Positions 32,880-41,248 of a stretch of DNA of 64,000 nt are shown one piece after another. Position 1 is the first letter of the stretch. Each line of letters begins with the position of its first letter. The position numbers and the translations under genes are program-made. The DNA lies in NCBI RefSeq assembly GCF_019969725.1, contig NZ_JAHXYW010000006.1, positions 1 to 64,000 on the forward strand, read 5' to 3'. The notes below the pieces were generated by a model. That model was not told the DNA's origin, made no database searches, and saw nothing but the letters and a program-made list of their open reading frames with translations. The DNA is from Neobacillus bataviensis (GTDB lineage Bacteria > Bacillota > Bacilli > Bacillales_B > DSM-18226).

Positions 32880-33355
32880 GAATAGAGTGGATGATTTTAT
32901 TTGTGGTTTGGCTGATCACGTTGGGGTTGGTATTCATAATCCCCAAAAAGAAAAGGCGAATCGCCATCGTCGCTTTTTTAATTACGCAAGTGATTACCTG
33001 GTTCCTCGGTTTAGTGGTTGTGGAGTATGGGCTGATCGCCTATCCAGTCCGCTGCTTTCCGACTGTTAATCACACCAGCTTTACCTATGAGTTTCTGTCA
33101 TTCCCTGTTCTTTGCGGTGTTGTTAATGCCTATTATCCTCATGCTCGCAGCAAAATGGTAAAGTTCGTGTACTATTCTTCGTTCTGTACGATTTTAACGA
33201 TCCTTGAAACGATTATTGAAAAGTATACAGATTTAATAAAGTATCTGCACTGGTCCTGGTATTGGACATGGATTACCCTGTTCATCTCCTTTATGCTGTC
33301 CAGATGGTTTTGTGTATGGTTTTTCAAAGGGATAGCAAAGGAAATGGAGGAATAG
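32876..33355 (+). CDS. CBO0543-family membrane protein, second of a pair
   Basis: A 159-residue paralogue of the preceding protein: TQVITWFLGLVVVEYGLIAYPVR, FTYEFLSFPVLCG, LEKYTDLIKY and SWYWTWITLFISF. Start overlaps the upstream stop by 4 bp, so translation is coupled. A weak terminator (GGGAC...GTCC, T5 at 33361-33379) follows. The pair may form a heteromeric membrane complex; that is inference. Confidence 0.8.
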   Translation: MRIEWMILFVVWLITLGLVFIIPKKKRRIAIVAFLITQVITWFLGLVVVEYGLIAYPVRCFPTVNHTSFTYEFLSFPVLCGVVNAYYPHARSKMVKFVYYSSFCTILTILETIIEKYTDLIKYLHWSWYWTWITLFISFMLSRWFCVWFFKGIAKEMEE

Positions 33356-33402
33356 GGGCTGGGACAAGCAGTCCTTTTTGTGGGTGATTAAACGTCATTC
33401 CC

Positions 33403-34308
33403 CTAATACACCGGTGTACAATAACCAAAATAATTGGGGTTGTTTCCTCTAACAATATTTTCATAAACAAAGCGGATATTTCTAGTAATCGTCCCTTCAC
33501 TGCCGCTTCCAATCATCCGATGATCAATATTGATAATGGGTTTAATCCCTATTGCTGTGCCACTAAAAAATACTTCATCAGCAGAGTATAGTTCCGTTCT
33601 TGCTATGCTTTGTTCCAGAACAGGCAATTGTAATTCGTTTTTCGCGATTTGCATGACAGTATCACGCGTAATTCCTGCAAGTAGATGATCGGATAGGGGC
33701 GGGGTAATCAATTTATTATTTTTTACAATAAAAATATTTTCGCCTGGTCCCTCACTTACATTCCCTCGATCATTTATAAAAATAGCTTCATCAAATCCAT
33801 TTAAACGTGCTTCAGAAGAAGCTAAACCAGAATTTAAATAGTTTCCCGTTGCCTTTGCCTGGGGTGGAATCATATTATTACCTGAACGATTCCAGGAAGA
33901 AACACCACACTTTAAAGCGGGTTTAGGCATATACTTTAACTCATTGCAATAAATACTGACCCTATTATAAGGGTCAAGTAAATTGGGAGTGAGGGTATTT
34001 GCCCCTTTAAAGCAAATGGGCCGAATATAAACATCTTCCCGGACGTTGTTTTGTCTTAATAATTGAAGCGTCCAAGGGATTAATTGCATAGATGAATAGG
34101 GAATGGGGATATGAAGAGCATTGCCTGAGTCATGGAATCGTTTATAATGGTCGTAGATCCGGAAAATATACAATTGGTTTTGACTGTCGTTCCAAAAAGC
34201 TCTAATTCCCTCGAAGCAGCCTAATCCATAATTTAACGCTTTATTTCTTATACTTACTGAAACCTTTGATTCATCTAGAATTTCCCCTTGATCAAAAACA
34301 TACCTCAT
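33403..34308 (-). CDS. Branched-chain aminotransferase-type enzyme (PLP fold IV)
   Basis: A 301-residue class-IV aminotransferase. YGLGCFEGIRAFW (about 29-41), the PLP Lys in AKATGNYLNSGLA (about 148-160), EGPGENIF and the C-terminal FFSGTAIGI are the family hallmarks. It would transfer amino groups between branched-chain amino acids and 2-oxoglutarate, but D-amino acid or ADC lyase relatives share the fold. ATG 34308 follows GGTGGGAAG; a longer frame to 34359 is possible. No biosynthetic neighbours, so it may be catabolic or accessory. Confidence 0.85.
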   Translation of the reverse strand: MRYVFDQGEILDESKVSVSIRNKALNYGLGCFEGIRAFWNDSQNQLYIFRIYDHYKRFHDSGNALHIPIPYSSMQLIPWTLQLLRQNNVREDVYIRPICFKGANTLTPNLLDPYNRVSIYCNELKYMPKPALKCGVSSWNRSGNNMIPPQAKATGNYLNSGLASSEARLNGFDEAIFINDRGNVSEGPGENIFIVKNNKLITPPLSDHLLAGITRDTVMQIAKNELQLPVLEQSIARTELYSADEVFFSGTAIGIKPIINIDHRMIGSGSEGTITRNIRFVYENIVRGNNPNYFGYCTPVY

Positions 34309-34503
34309 AGTTCTTCCCACCAATAACACGACATTTACATCCAATTTATCATCGAACATGCAAAATTATGATGGAAATAAGGCTAAAATATTTGATAATT
34401 GCACCAAATTTCAATTCACCTCGGAGGCTGTAACGATCTTTTTGATAAAATGGCCGTTCACCAGCGATGCAATCGTTCTCTAGAGTAGGAGACTAGCGAA
34501 AAA

Positions 34504-34707
34504 TTGACTTTTATCGGCGAATTTACGAGATTTATCGGCGAATCCAAATCCTCAACCGAAGAGCAGATTCTTATCGAGAATTTGGAACACATAAATGATT
34601 TTTTCTCATTGCTCTTGGTCGATACTAGTCATATTGATAGCTCCTTAATGTTTAAACTAGATACTCTTGTAGTAATATTGAATAAGAGAAATGAATGGTA
34701 CAGATAA
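34504..34707 (+). CDS. Doubtful short ORF overlapping a repeat
   Basis: TTG 34504 opens a 67-codon frame, but its first 14 codons are the 21-bp repeat array and there is no ribosome site. The C-terminal part (EEQILIENLEHINDFFSLLL) could be a small helical protein or a gene remnant. It ends 9 bp before the NUDIX gene. Confidence 0.2.
   Translation: MTFIGEFTRFIGESKSSTEEQILIENLEHINDFFSLLLVDTSHIDSSLMFKLDTLVVILNKRNEWYR
34510..34542. repeat. Two-unit remnant of the 21-bp array, inverted
   Basis: TTTATCGGCGAA at 34510-34521 and 34531-34542, 21 bp apart. This is the reverse complement of the TTCGCCGATAAA core at 26.9 and 31.1 kb. Confidence 0.85.
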
Positions 34708-34716
34708 GGGGCTGAA

Positions 34717-35184
34717 ATGGGTATGGATTATTGTAAAATGATGAGGAGCATGATTGGGAACACCCCTTTGATTATCGTGCGTCCAAGTGTAGCAATCATG
34801 AATCATCAAGGAGAAATATTGCTGAGCAGATTTTCAGGCGGCAGCTGGGGGATACCTGGTGGGATATTGCAGTTAGACGAATCGGTTGAAGATTGCATAA
34901 AAAGAAATGTACAAGAAGAGATCGGATTAAAGCTGAATCGATTATCCTTATTTGGGGTATTTTCCGGCGGGGCCTTAATGGATAAACCAGAAGACGGCAG
35001 TGACGAGTATCAGATGGTGGCAATAGGATATATATGTACGGATTATAAAGGGGAAGTAAGGCCGGATGAGAATCAAGCGATTGAGGCCGAATTTTTCCCA
35101 TTAGATCAATTACCTGAAGAAATGGATCCATTTATTAAAGAAAAGCTGGCTGAATTAAAAGGAAGCATGAAAAAATTAATTTAG
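34717..35184 (+). CDS. NUDIX hydrolase
   Basis: A 155-residue NUDIX protein. The box runs from GGILQLDESVEDC to RNVQEEIGL (about 49-71), fitting Gx5Ex7RxUxEExGU except that the first Glu of the RE pair is Asn. The EE metal ligands are kept. SGGSWGIPGG precedes it. It resembles ADP-ribose/MutT-like hydrolases of nucleotide diphosphates. AAGGGGCTGAA precedes ATG. A terminator (35193-35217) follows. Confidence 0.88.
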   Translation: MGMDYCKMMRSMIGNTPLIIVRPSVAIMNHQGEILLSRFSGGSWGIPGGILQLDESVEDCIKRNVQEEIGLKLNRLSLFGVFSGGALMDKPEDGSDEYQMVAIGYICTDYKGEVRPDENQAIEAEFFPLDQLPEEMDPFIKEKLAELKGSMKKLI

Positions 35185-35192
35185 CTAAATGC

Positions 35193-35217
35193 CAGTCCAT
35201 TACAACGGACTGTTTTT
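35193..35217 (+). terminator. NUDIX gene terminator
   Basis: CAGTCC (35193-35198) pairs with GGACTG (35207-35212) and is followed by TTTTT. Confidence 0.8.
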
Positions 35218-35303
35218 AGCATCATAAACACCGCATATCTCCCTGTTCTTTCAAACTTTCGACAATATTCATATATTTTCCACAATTATCAACTGGTAAT
35301 ATA

Positions 35304-35332
35304 TTTACATTGACCCTTTATTCTAGTAAAAT
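35304..35332 (+). promoter_or_regulatory. Sigma-A promoter of the 50-residue protein gene
   Basis: TTTACA (35304-35309), 17-bp spacer, TAAAAT (35327-35332), 38 bp upstream of the TTG start. Confidence 0.6.
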
Positions 35333-35370
35333 AGGAAACTAGCATAGGATGAAGAGGAGGATAGTCGATT

Positions 35371-35523
35371 TTGGATAGAGAAGATAAAAATAACTCGAAT
35401 CTCGCCGATTTTTCAGAGATTGTGAAGAAGGCATATGAAAAGGGCCTCAATGAGAATGGAATGACACCGGAAAAATTAATTGAAGATATAAAAGTCGATC
35501 TCAAAAATATGATGATTAGCTAA
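35371..35523 (+). CDS. 50-residue hydrophilic protein
   Basis: TTG 35371 opens a 50-codon gene: acidic, predicted helical, with FSEIVKKAYEKGLNENGMT (about 14-32) and a C-terminal EDIKVDLKNMMIS. GAGGAGG lies 10 nt upstream, a sigma-A promoter precedes it and a terminator (CTGCC/GGCAG, T6, 35540-35565) follows. It is a complete transcription unit. Family not recognised. Confidence 0.65.
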   Translation: MDREDKNNSNLADFSEIVKKAYEKGLNENGMTPEKLIEDIKVDLKNMMIS

Positions 35524-35723
35524 ATATATAGATTGAATGCTGCCAGAGGAAATCGGCAGTTTTTTGTTTTTTATGGGGTAAACATTAAGTACTATAGGAA
35601 TTACTTCCTAAGTAGTAGAAAAATGGCATGACATAATGACTGAAAATTGCAAACTAGGAGGAATTTGGGAATTATTTGTAGAAATTATATGTCACATAAT
35701 TCCATTTAGAGGTGAAAGTGACA

Positions 35724-36257
35724 ATGAGGCAAACTCGACAATATAAATCTCCAAATGCTGCGATGTTGTGGTCGGTGGTTCTACCGGGATTCGGCCAATT
35801 ATACAATAAGGATTATCTTGTCGGTTTTGCTCTGATCGCCTTGGAGTTTCTCGTGAACTTAAACGCAAACTTAAACCTATCCCTTATCACTACTTTTGTG
35901 GGTGATATGAATTCTGCTCATCATTCGATTAATTATCGTTGGGGGCTTTTTTATCCATCGATTTATGGCTACGCGATTTGGCAGGCCTATAATTCCGCTA
36001 GAGCCAATAATGAAAAACTTGTAGGGAAAGAAGGCCCAATGCGAACCTATTTCTCCGGTTTCTTCCTTGGGTTGGTTATCGGAATGGATTTCGGGCTTTT
36101 CTGGCATGACGGCAGTTTTATCTTGCATCACTCAGCAATTCGTTTTCTGGACTATCCTGTAGTGAATGGGATTGTCTTCGGACTGCTGATGGGAATCCTC
36201 GGGCACATTATGGAAAATAAGGTGTATCGAAAACGTAAAGTGGTAGATTATCAATGA
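35724..36257 (+). CDS. Membrane protein related to the interrupted gene at 28506-29756
   Basis: A 177-residue protein with about four transmembrane segments. SPNAAMLWSVVLPGFGQLYNKDYLVG (about 8-33), with the PGFGQLYN motif, corresponds to the modules at 28.8-29.7 kb (PGFGHLLLGQYILGW), followed by a comparable N-rich stretch and TTFVGD. The family resembles TM2/DUF5683-type proteins of unknown function. ATG 35724 follows AGAGGTGA by 8 nt; GTG 35712 overlaps that site. Confidence 0.7.
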   Translation: MRQTRQYKSPNAAMLWSVVLPGFGQLYNKDYLVGFALIALEFLVNLNANLNLSLITTFVGDMNSAHHSINYRWGLFYPSIYGYAIWQAYNSARANNEKLVGKEGPMRTYFSGFFLGLVIGMDFGLFWHDGSFILHHSAIRFLDYPVVNGIVFGLLMGILGHIMENKVYRKRKVVDYQ

Positions 36258-36261
36258 ACAC

Positions 36262-36292
36262 AAAATGACCCAAGTTATTCTTGAGTCATTTT
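36262..36292. terminator. Bidirectional terminator
   Basis: AAAATGACCCAAG (36262-36274) pairs with CTTGAGTCATTTT (36280-36292), between convergent genes. Confidence 0.85.
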
Positions 36293-37791
36293 CATTTATT
36301 AGGCAAAGTCACAACAAAGGTAGTAATATTATTCTTACTAGTAACATCCGTCCGGCCTTTGTGCAGCTCCACAAATCTCTTAACGACCGCTAAACCTAAT
36401 CCGGTTCCGGCGTAATCTTTTTGGACCGCTTTTCCCCGATAAGAGTGTTCAAAGATTAGACATAGTTCTTCCTCTGGTATTTCCACGCCTCTATTTTTGA
36501 TGGTGATTTGAATACTCGCCCCATCTGAAGACAATCCAGTATAAATCCATTTTGGTTCAAACGAATATTTCACCGCATTTTCTATTAGGGAATCCAATAT
36601 ATGAAGGATGTGCTCAAAAGGAATAAAGGTGAAGATCCCCTCTTGGATGCTCATCTCATAAGTAATTTTCTCGTCGTCCATCAATTTTCGATCAAGGTAA
36701 TCAATCATATGACGGGACAAACTATAGGAATGCCCAGCTTCTGTTTCGATTTCTTGTAATTTTGACAACGTTATGATCTTCTCTGTCATCGAAGAAATCC
36801 GTTCAACCTGGGAAGCAATCATATCGAGCCGCTCTTCTACTTTTTTTTCATTTTTAAATCCGAACATTCGAAAATAATCAACGGAATGCAGGATCGACTG
36901 TAGAGGTGTTCGGATTTGATGAGTAATTTCCCGAGCGCTTTGCTGTTGAGAGAGAACCGCTTGTTCCGCTCGTTCTAAAATAAAATTCACTTCATCTATT
37001 AATTGATTTAGATAAGAATTATTTTTTGAATGATAAGGAATTCTTTCACGAAAATTATCTTTGTTCACATGGATTAACTTTTTCAAGGCCGTATGTAATG
37101 GCTTAAAAATATCTCTAGCAGCAAAATAGGCTGCCAAAAAGGCTGTTATATAAATCATGAAAATGGCCGTAACCATTTGAAATACAATAGTTTTGATCCG
37201 CAGTAAGTAGGCATACTCAATATTCACATAGCTAAGAATTTCTCCGCGAAATCCAGGGACATCCACCGATTTGCTCACATAGGTAAAATAAAGATTGTGA
37301 TCTTTCACAAAGTGGATGTCTTTATTTTTTTGAAAAAAGCCATGTCCTAATAAAAACCGATAGCCTTCTACCGTCATGTTCGTGATGGCATGAAAAAATG
37401 GCGGAGTTCGAGTCATGGGAACATCCCGACAAGAGATGGGTGATTGACTCACCGGTAAATGAAGTTTGGCCTCAGAATTGTACTTGGAGAGCATTTGGGT
37501 ATCCCGATTGTAGGTAACGATACAATATACATCTCCGGCCAACAGTTGGAAATACCTATCCTTTATCTTTTGAGGCAACGCACGATCTGGGATGCCCAGG
37601 AGATCGGGTCCTGCTTCAACCTTCATATTTTGCCACGGATAGCGATAGGTCAATACCTTATCTAATTCAGAAAGCAGAAGAAATGGTGTATGTATGAAAA
37701 ATAATATTACAAAAATAATCGAAACTAGGAAGGCGATCCGAGTAGACAGACGGGCGGATAAACGTTTTGATTCAGATACATTAGTCTTCAA
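36292..37791 (-). CDS. Sensor histidine kinase
   Basis: A 499-residue membrane kinase: transmembrane helix 1 (about 17-38), an extracytoplasmic sensor of about 155 residues with two Cys (VYCIVTYN, PISCRDV), helix 2 (about 196-222), HAMP-like linker, phosphoacceptor His in REITHQIRTPLQS (about 295), N box ENAVKYS, and GTGLGLAVV. TTG start 11 bp inside the regulator gene. The pair is divergent from the exopolysaccharide operon, so control of that operon is a fair inference. The signal is unknown. Confidence 0.9.
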   Translation of the reverse strand: MKTNVSESKRLSARLSTRIAFLVSIIFVILFFIHTPFLLLSELDKVLTYRYPWQNMKVEAGPDLLGIPDRALPQKIKDRYFQLLAGDVYCIVTYNRDTQMLSKYNSEAKLHLPVSQSPISCRDVPMTRTPPFFHAITNMTVEGYRFLLGHGFFQKNKDIHFVKDHNLYFTYVSKSVDVPGFRGEILSYVNIEYAYLLRIKTIVFQMVTAIFMIYITAFLAAYFAARDIFKPLHTALKKLIHVNKDNFRERIPYHSKNNSYLNQLIDEVNFILERAEQAVLSQQQSAREITHQIRTPLQSILHSVDYFRMFGFKNEKKVEERLDMIASQVERISSMTEKIITLSKLQEIETEAGHSYSLSRHMIDYLDRKLMDDEKITYEMSIQEGIFTFIPFEHILHILDSLIENAVKYSFEPKWIYTGLSSDGASIQITIKNRGVEIPEEELCLIFEHSYRGKAVQKDYAGTGLGLAVVKRFVELHKGRTDVTSKNNITTFVVTLPNK

Positions 37792-38479
37792 GAAGATATC
37801 CTACCCCTCGTACCGTTTGGATGTAATCAGATGGTATCATTTCGCGTAAACGCTTAATGGCCACATCAATTTTGTTTTTGTCAGAATCGGAGATTTCGTC
37901 GTATCCCCATACTTCTTTGGCTATTTCTTCGCGTGAAACGGCATGGTTTTTGTTTTTTACTAAGCATACAAGGACGTCAAACAGTGTAGGGCTTAGATGA
38001 ATCAACTGTTTCCCTGCCGTTACGCGGCGATTGATCAAGGATATGGTCAGGTCTTTGTAAGACATTATACTGATATAAGGCTTAGACGAATTTTGTAATC
38101 TTCGGATCACGGTTTGAATCTTTGCAATCAATACCGGGATATTATAGGGCTTTGTAATATAATCCTCCGCCCCGGAATACAGCCCTTGGGTAACATCTGC
38201 CGGATCTGCTCTAGCTGTAAGGTATATATAGGGAACTGACTTTTTTTCATTTACCATTCTGGCCACGTCAAAACCAGAACGCATTAAGCCATGTTGGGCA
38301 TAAGGATCTAACGTTATATCTAAAATCATGAGGTCATATTCGTTTTCTAGCGCGGCATTGTAGGTGTCTTTGGCATTATTATAGTAATCCACCTCAAAGG
38401 ATGCCTCCTGCAACATTTCCTGCAAAAAAGACCCAATCACTGTTTCATCATCTAATAGTAATAATCGCAAATTCTCCAC
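37781..38479 (-). CDS. OmpR/PhoB-type response regulator
   Basis: A 232-residue regulator. The receiver domain has the acidic pair DDE (10-12), phospho-acceptor Asp54 (LMILDITLD), Thr/Ser in YLTARAD and Lys in ITKPYN. The C-terminal winged helix (about 135-230) ends DYIQTVRGVGYLL. The called GTG at 38479 has a cramped ribosome site; TTG 38470 with AGAGGTGG 5 nt upstream may be the real start. Overlaps the kinase gene by 11 bp. Likely binds the TTACAA cluster in the divergent region. Confidence 0.88.
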   Translation of the reverse strand: MENLRLLLLDDETVIGSFLQEMLQEASFEVDYYNNAKDTYNAALENEYDLMILDITLDPYAQHGLMRSGFDVARMVNEKKSVPYIYLTARADPADVTQGLYSGAEDYITKPYNIPVLIAKIQTVIRRLQNSSKPYISIMSYKDLTISLINRRVTAGKQLIHLSPTLFDVLVCLVKNKNHAVSREEIAKEVWGYDEISDSDKNKIDVAIKRLREMIPSDYIQTVRGVGYLLED

Positions 38480-38564
38480 CTCTTATAGTAATTATTTTAC
38501 AATAAGGCTAAAAATATTAAGTTCCATATACAATTTGGGATCGCTTTTGAGAGCTATGTCCATT

Positions 38565-38676
38565 TTACGACAAAATTCTTACAATCCTGTCAGAAAACAT
38601 ATTTCCTCTTCAAATTTCTTACAAAAAGGTGTTTAATAGTTACAGTAACAATCAATTTATGACAAATATTTTACAA
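38565..38676. promoter_or_regulatory. Cluster of TTACAA repeats in the eps control region
   Basis: TTACGA (38565), TTACAA (38579), TTACAA (38619), TTACAG (38640) and TTACAA (38671) lie on one strand with steps of 14, 40, 21 and 31 bp; the last four are near whole numbers of helical turns. They sit between the divergent response regulator and the eps promoter. Confidence 0.4.
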
Positions 38677-38700
38677 AAAAGATAAAAATGTGACGAATTG

Positions 38701-38709
38701 TGATATAAT
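38701..38709 (+). promoter_or_regulatory. Extended -10 promoter of the exopolysaccharide operon
   Basis: TGATATAAT (TGnTATAAT) with no good -35, 38 bp upstream of the first operon gene. Dependence on an activator bound to the TTACAA cluster is plausible. Confidence 0.55.
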
Positions 38710-38746
38710 AGACAACGTTTTGTATTTACGTATTCAGGAGGACGAA

Positions 38747-39493
38747 ATGGAAGAGACTATAAGTTTAAAAGAGTTGCTCGAGACTTTGAAAAAACGATTG
38801 CTATTAATCGTTTCGATAACCGTCATTGCCGGATTAATCAGTGGTATTGTAAGTTACTTTTTCTTAACCCCGATCTACCAAGCTTCAACACAAATTCTCG
38901 TAAACCAAGCGAAAAATGACCAAGCAGTATACAATCCAGGTGAAGTACAAACCAACCTTCAATTAATTAATACCTATAATGTTATCATAACAAGCCCGGC
39001 GATTTTAGATATCGTCTCTGATGAGCTTGATTTAAATATGACAGCTTCACAATTAAAAGGAAAGATTACTGTTGGAAGCGAAAAAGATTCACAGGTTGTG
39101 AACCTGTCAGTTCAGGATCCAAAGGCAAAAGTTGCTGCACAAATTGCGAACAAGACGGCAGAAGTATTTAAAAAGGAAATTCCAAATATCATGAAAGTCG
39201 ATAACGTTAGCATCTTAGCAAAAGCAGATGTTTCTGAAAATCCATCACCAATTAAACCAAGACCATTATTAAATGTAGCGATTGCTATTGTTGTTGGATT
39301 AATGGCTGGAGTAGGACTAGCATTCTTACTTGAGTACTTTAATAACACTATCAAAAATGAACAAGATATTGAAAAAATATTAGAACTTCCAATCTTAGGT
39401 GTGATCGCGACCATAGATGACCAAAAGATTGAAGAATTGAAGAAGCGTAATGCAAAAAAGAAAACAGACAGAGGTGATTCCATTGGCGCTTAA
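38747..39493 (+). CDS. Chain-length determinant / kinase adaptor (Wzz family, EpsA/CapA-type)
   Basis: A 248-residue Wzz-domain protein: short cytoplasmic start (MEETISLKELLETLKKR), helix 1 (about 18-40), outer domain with ATQILVNQ, a Pro-rich NPSPIKPRP before helix 2 (about 180-202), and a cytoplasmic tail. It sets polymer length and activates the tyrosine kinase encoded next. ATG 38747 follows AGGAGGACGAA; the longer frame from 38690 overlaps the promoter. First gene of the operon, overlapping the kinase gene by 11 bp. Confidence 0.9.
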   Translation: MEETISLKELLETLKKRLLLIVSITVIAGLISGIVSYFFLTPIYQASTQILVNQAKNDQAVYNPGEVQTNLQLINTYNVIITSPAILDIVSDELDLNMTASQLKGKITVGSEKDSQVVNLSVQDPKAKVAAQIANKTAEVFKKEIPNIMKVDNVSILAKADVSENPSPIKPRPLLNVAIAIVVGLMAGVGLAFLLEYFNNTIKNEQDIEKILELPILGVIATIDDQKIEELKKRNAKKKTDRGDSIGA

Positions 39494-40184
39494 AAAGAAG
39501 AAAATAATAAGTAGTGATGCTAGCCGAAAATTAATAACTGCCATTGCACCAAAATCACCAATTTCTGAACAATATAGAACGATTCGTACGAATATCCAAT
39601 ATTCATCTGTAGATGAAGAAATTAGAGCAATCATGGTTACCTCTTCTGGCCCGGCTGAAGGGAAATCAACAACAGCTGCAAACCTAGCCGTTACATTTGC
39701 GCAGTTAGGAAAAAGAGTTTTACTAGTCGATGCCGATCTACGTAAACCCACGGTTCACCATACCTTTGGTGTAAACAACCTAATAGGCTTTACGACAGTA
39801 TTAACGAAACAAGCCACCCTTGAAAATGCTGTTCTTGATACAGCTGAAAAGGATTTATATATTTTAACAAGCGGTCCAGTTCCACCGAATCCTGCCGAAC
39901 TATTAAGCTCGAAATCTATGGAACAATTTATGGAAGATGTAAAGGCACAATTTGAATATATCATTTTTGATACCCCGCCGTTATTAGCGGTAGCGGATCC
40001 GCAAATTCTTGCAAATCAATGCGATGGTTCGATTCTTGTCGTTTATAGTGAAAAAACAGAAATCGACCAAGCGAAAAAGGGTAAAGAATTACTGGAAAAT
40101 GCCCAAAGTAAACTCTTAGGGGTAGTTCTTAACCATAAAGAAGTAAAGAATAATGACTATTACTATTATTATGGGTCGAAGTGA
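39483..40184 (+). CDS. BY-kinase (EpsB/YwqD/CapB-type tyrosine kinase)
   Basis: A 233-residue bacterial tyrosine kinase. Walker A is SSGPAEGKST (about 54-63), Walker A' LLVDADLRKP, Walker B IIFDTPP. The C-terminal cluster DYYYYYGSK holds five Tyr for autophosphorylation. It works with the Wzz-type adaptor to control polymer synthesis. TTG 39483 follows AGAGGTG by 6 nt; ATG 39450 has no ribosome site. Confidence 0.92.
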   Translation: MALKKKKIISSDASRKLITAIAPKSPISEQYRTIRTNIQYSSVDEEIRAIMVTSSGPAEGKSTTAANLAVTFAQLGKRVLLVDADLRKPTVHHTFGVNNLIGFTTVLTKQATLENAVLDTAEKDLYILTSGPVPPNPAELLSSKSMEQFMEDVKAQFEYIIFDTPPLLAVADPQILANQCDGSILVVYSEKTEIDQAKKGKELLENAQSKLLGVVLNHKEVKNNDYYYYYGSK

Positions 40185-40226
40185 CAAACTTCGACAAATT
40201 ATGGCTATTTACTAGTACTTTCGACA
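40175..40226 (+). promoter_or_regulatory. Spo0A-box-like sites inside the eps operon
   Basis: TTCGACA occurs at 40190-40196 and 40220-40226, and GGTCGAA (inverted, one mismatch) at 40174-40180. GTCGAAG and CTTCGAC make a perfect inverted repeat across the kinase stop. TATAAT follows at 40234-40239. TTCGACA/TGTCGAA is the 0A box; use by Spo0A here is inferred. Confidence 0.4.
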
Positions 40227-40283
40227 GTGATAGTATAATTGAGTTGTAGGAATTTTGCAGTTATTTGGAAAAGGGTGTGGGGT

Positions 40284-41048
40284 ATGATTGATTTACATTG
40301 TCACATATTACCTGGAGTTGATGATGGGGCAAAAGACCTATTAGAAAGCATCTCGATGGCTAGAAAAGCCGTTGAACAAGGGATTCATACAATTGTTGCT
40401 ACCCCGCATCATTTAAACAATAGATATGAAAACAATAAGCAGCAAATTATTGCTAGAGTTGAAGAGTTAAATCAAGCGTTAGTACTAGAAAAAATAGATC
40501 TAAATGTTCTTCCAGGACAAGAAACACGGATCTACGGTGAAATGGTAGAGGGATATGAGGGTGGTGAGATTCTTCCAATTGATAACACACAGTATGTGTT
40601 AGTAGAGTTCTCATCGTCTCATGTTCCAAGGTACGCAGAAAAGCTGTTTTATGATTTACAGATGAAAGGTCTCATTCCGGTAATCGTGCATCCGGAACGG
40701 AATCAGCAGATAATTGAACAACCGGACATTCTTTACCGGTTTGTAGAAAAAGGTGCGCTAACTCAAGTTACAGCGGCAAGTGTTTGCGGTGATTTTGGGA
40801 AAAAGATAAAAAACTTTTCACTGCAATTAATTGAAGCGAACCTTACTCACCTGATTGCATCGGATGCTCATAACACGAGCGGCCGAACCTTCAAGATGAG
40901 AGAAGCATTCGATACGATTCAAACGAAGTATGGAAATGAAATGGTGTATTTATTTGAAGAAAATGCAGCCATTATGATTGATGGTGGCCATGTTTACAAA
41001 GAAATACCGGAACGAATCAAAAAGAAGAAGTTCTTTAAACTATTTTAA
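40284..41048 (+). CDS. Tyrosine-protein phosphatase, PHP family (YwqE/CpsB-type)
   Basis: A 254-residue PHP-domain phosphatase. Metal ligands are in MIDLHCHILPGVDDG (residues 1-15), VATPHHL, PVIVHPERN and ASDAHN. It removes phosphate from the BY-kinase Tyr cluster and so closes the control cycle. ATG 40284 follows GGGTGTGGGGT. A frame from 40239 has no support. Confidence 0.92.
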   Translation: MIDLHCHILPGVDDGAKDLLESISMARKAVEQGIHTIVATPHHLNNRYENNKQQIIARVEELNQALVLEKIDLNVLPGQETRIYGEMVEGYEGGEILPIDNTQYVLVEFSSSHVPRYAEKLFYDLQMKGLIPVIVHPERNQQIIEQPDILYRFVEKGALTQVTAASVCGDFGKKIKNFSLQLIEANLTHLIASDAHNTSGRTFKMREAFDTIQTKYGNEMVYLFEENAAIMIDGGHVYKEIPERIKKKKFFKLF

Positions 41049-41053
41049 CCAAC

Positions 41054-41233
41054 TAAGCCTATGGGAATGCATTGAAATAATTAAACATCTTCTTCAGGCC
41101 TATGGGCCTGAACGGCGAGGCTTCCCTGTCCGTTATCCATGGGGGCACTCGATCATGCTGTGGGTCTCTCTATTAAGAGGACCTTAGACGCATGTAGTCA
41201 AAAGGATGATGTGAGGACGGGTTAGATGCCCGA
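41054..41233 (+). ncRNA. EAR-type antitermination RNA of the exopolysaccharide operon
   Basis: A non-coding, GC-richer, densely paired segment between the phosphatase and EpsC-type genes. Stems seen: CAGGCC/GGGCCTG (41095-41100 / 41104-41110), AACGG/CCGTT (41111-41115 / 41130-41134), GGTCTCT/AAGAGGACC (about 41163-41183) and CGGG/CCCG (41218-41221 / 41229-41232). Position, size and the segment GCATTGAAATAATTAA fit the EAR element of Bacillales eps operons, which makes polymerase ignore terminators. A strong terminator follows directly. Recognition is from memory, without a covariance search. Confidence 0.75.
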
Positions 41234-41248
41234 TAAAAAAATAAAACA

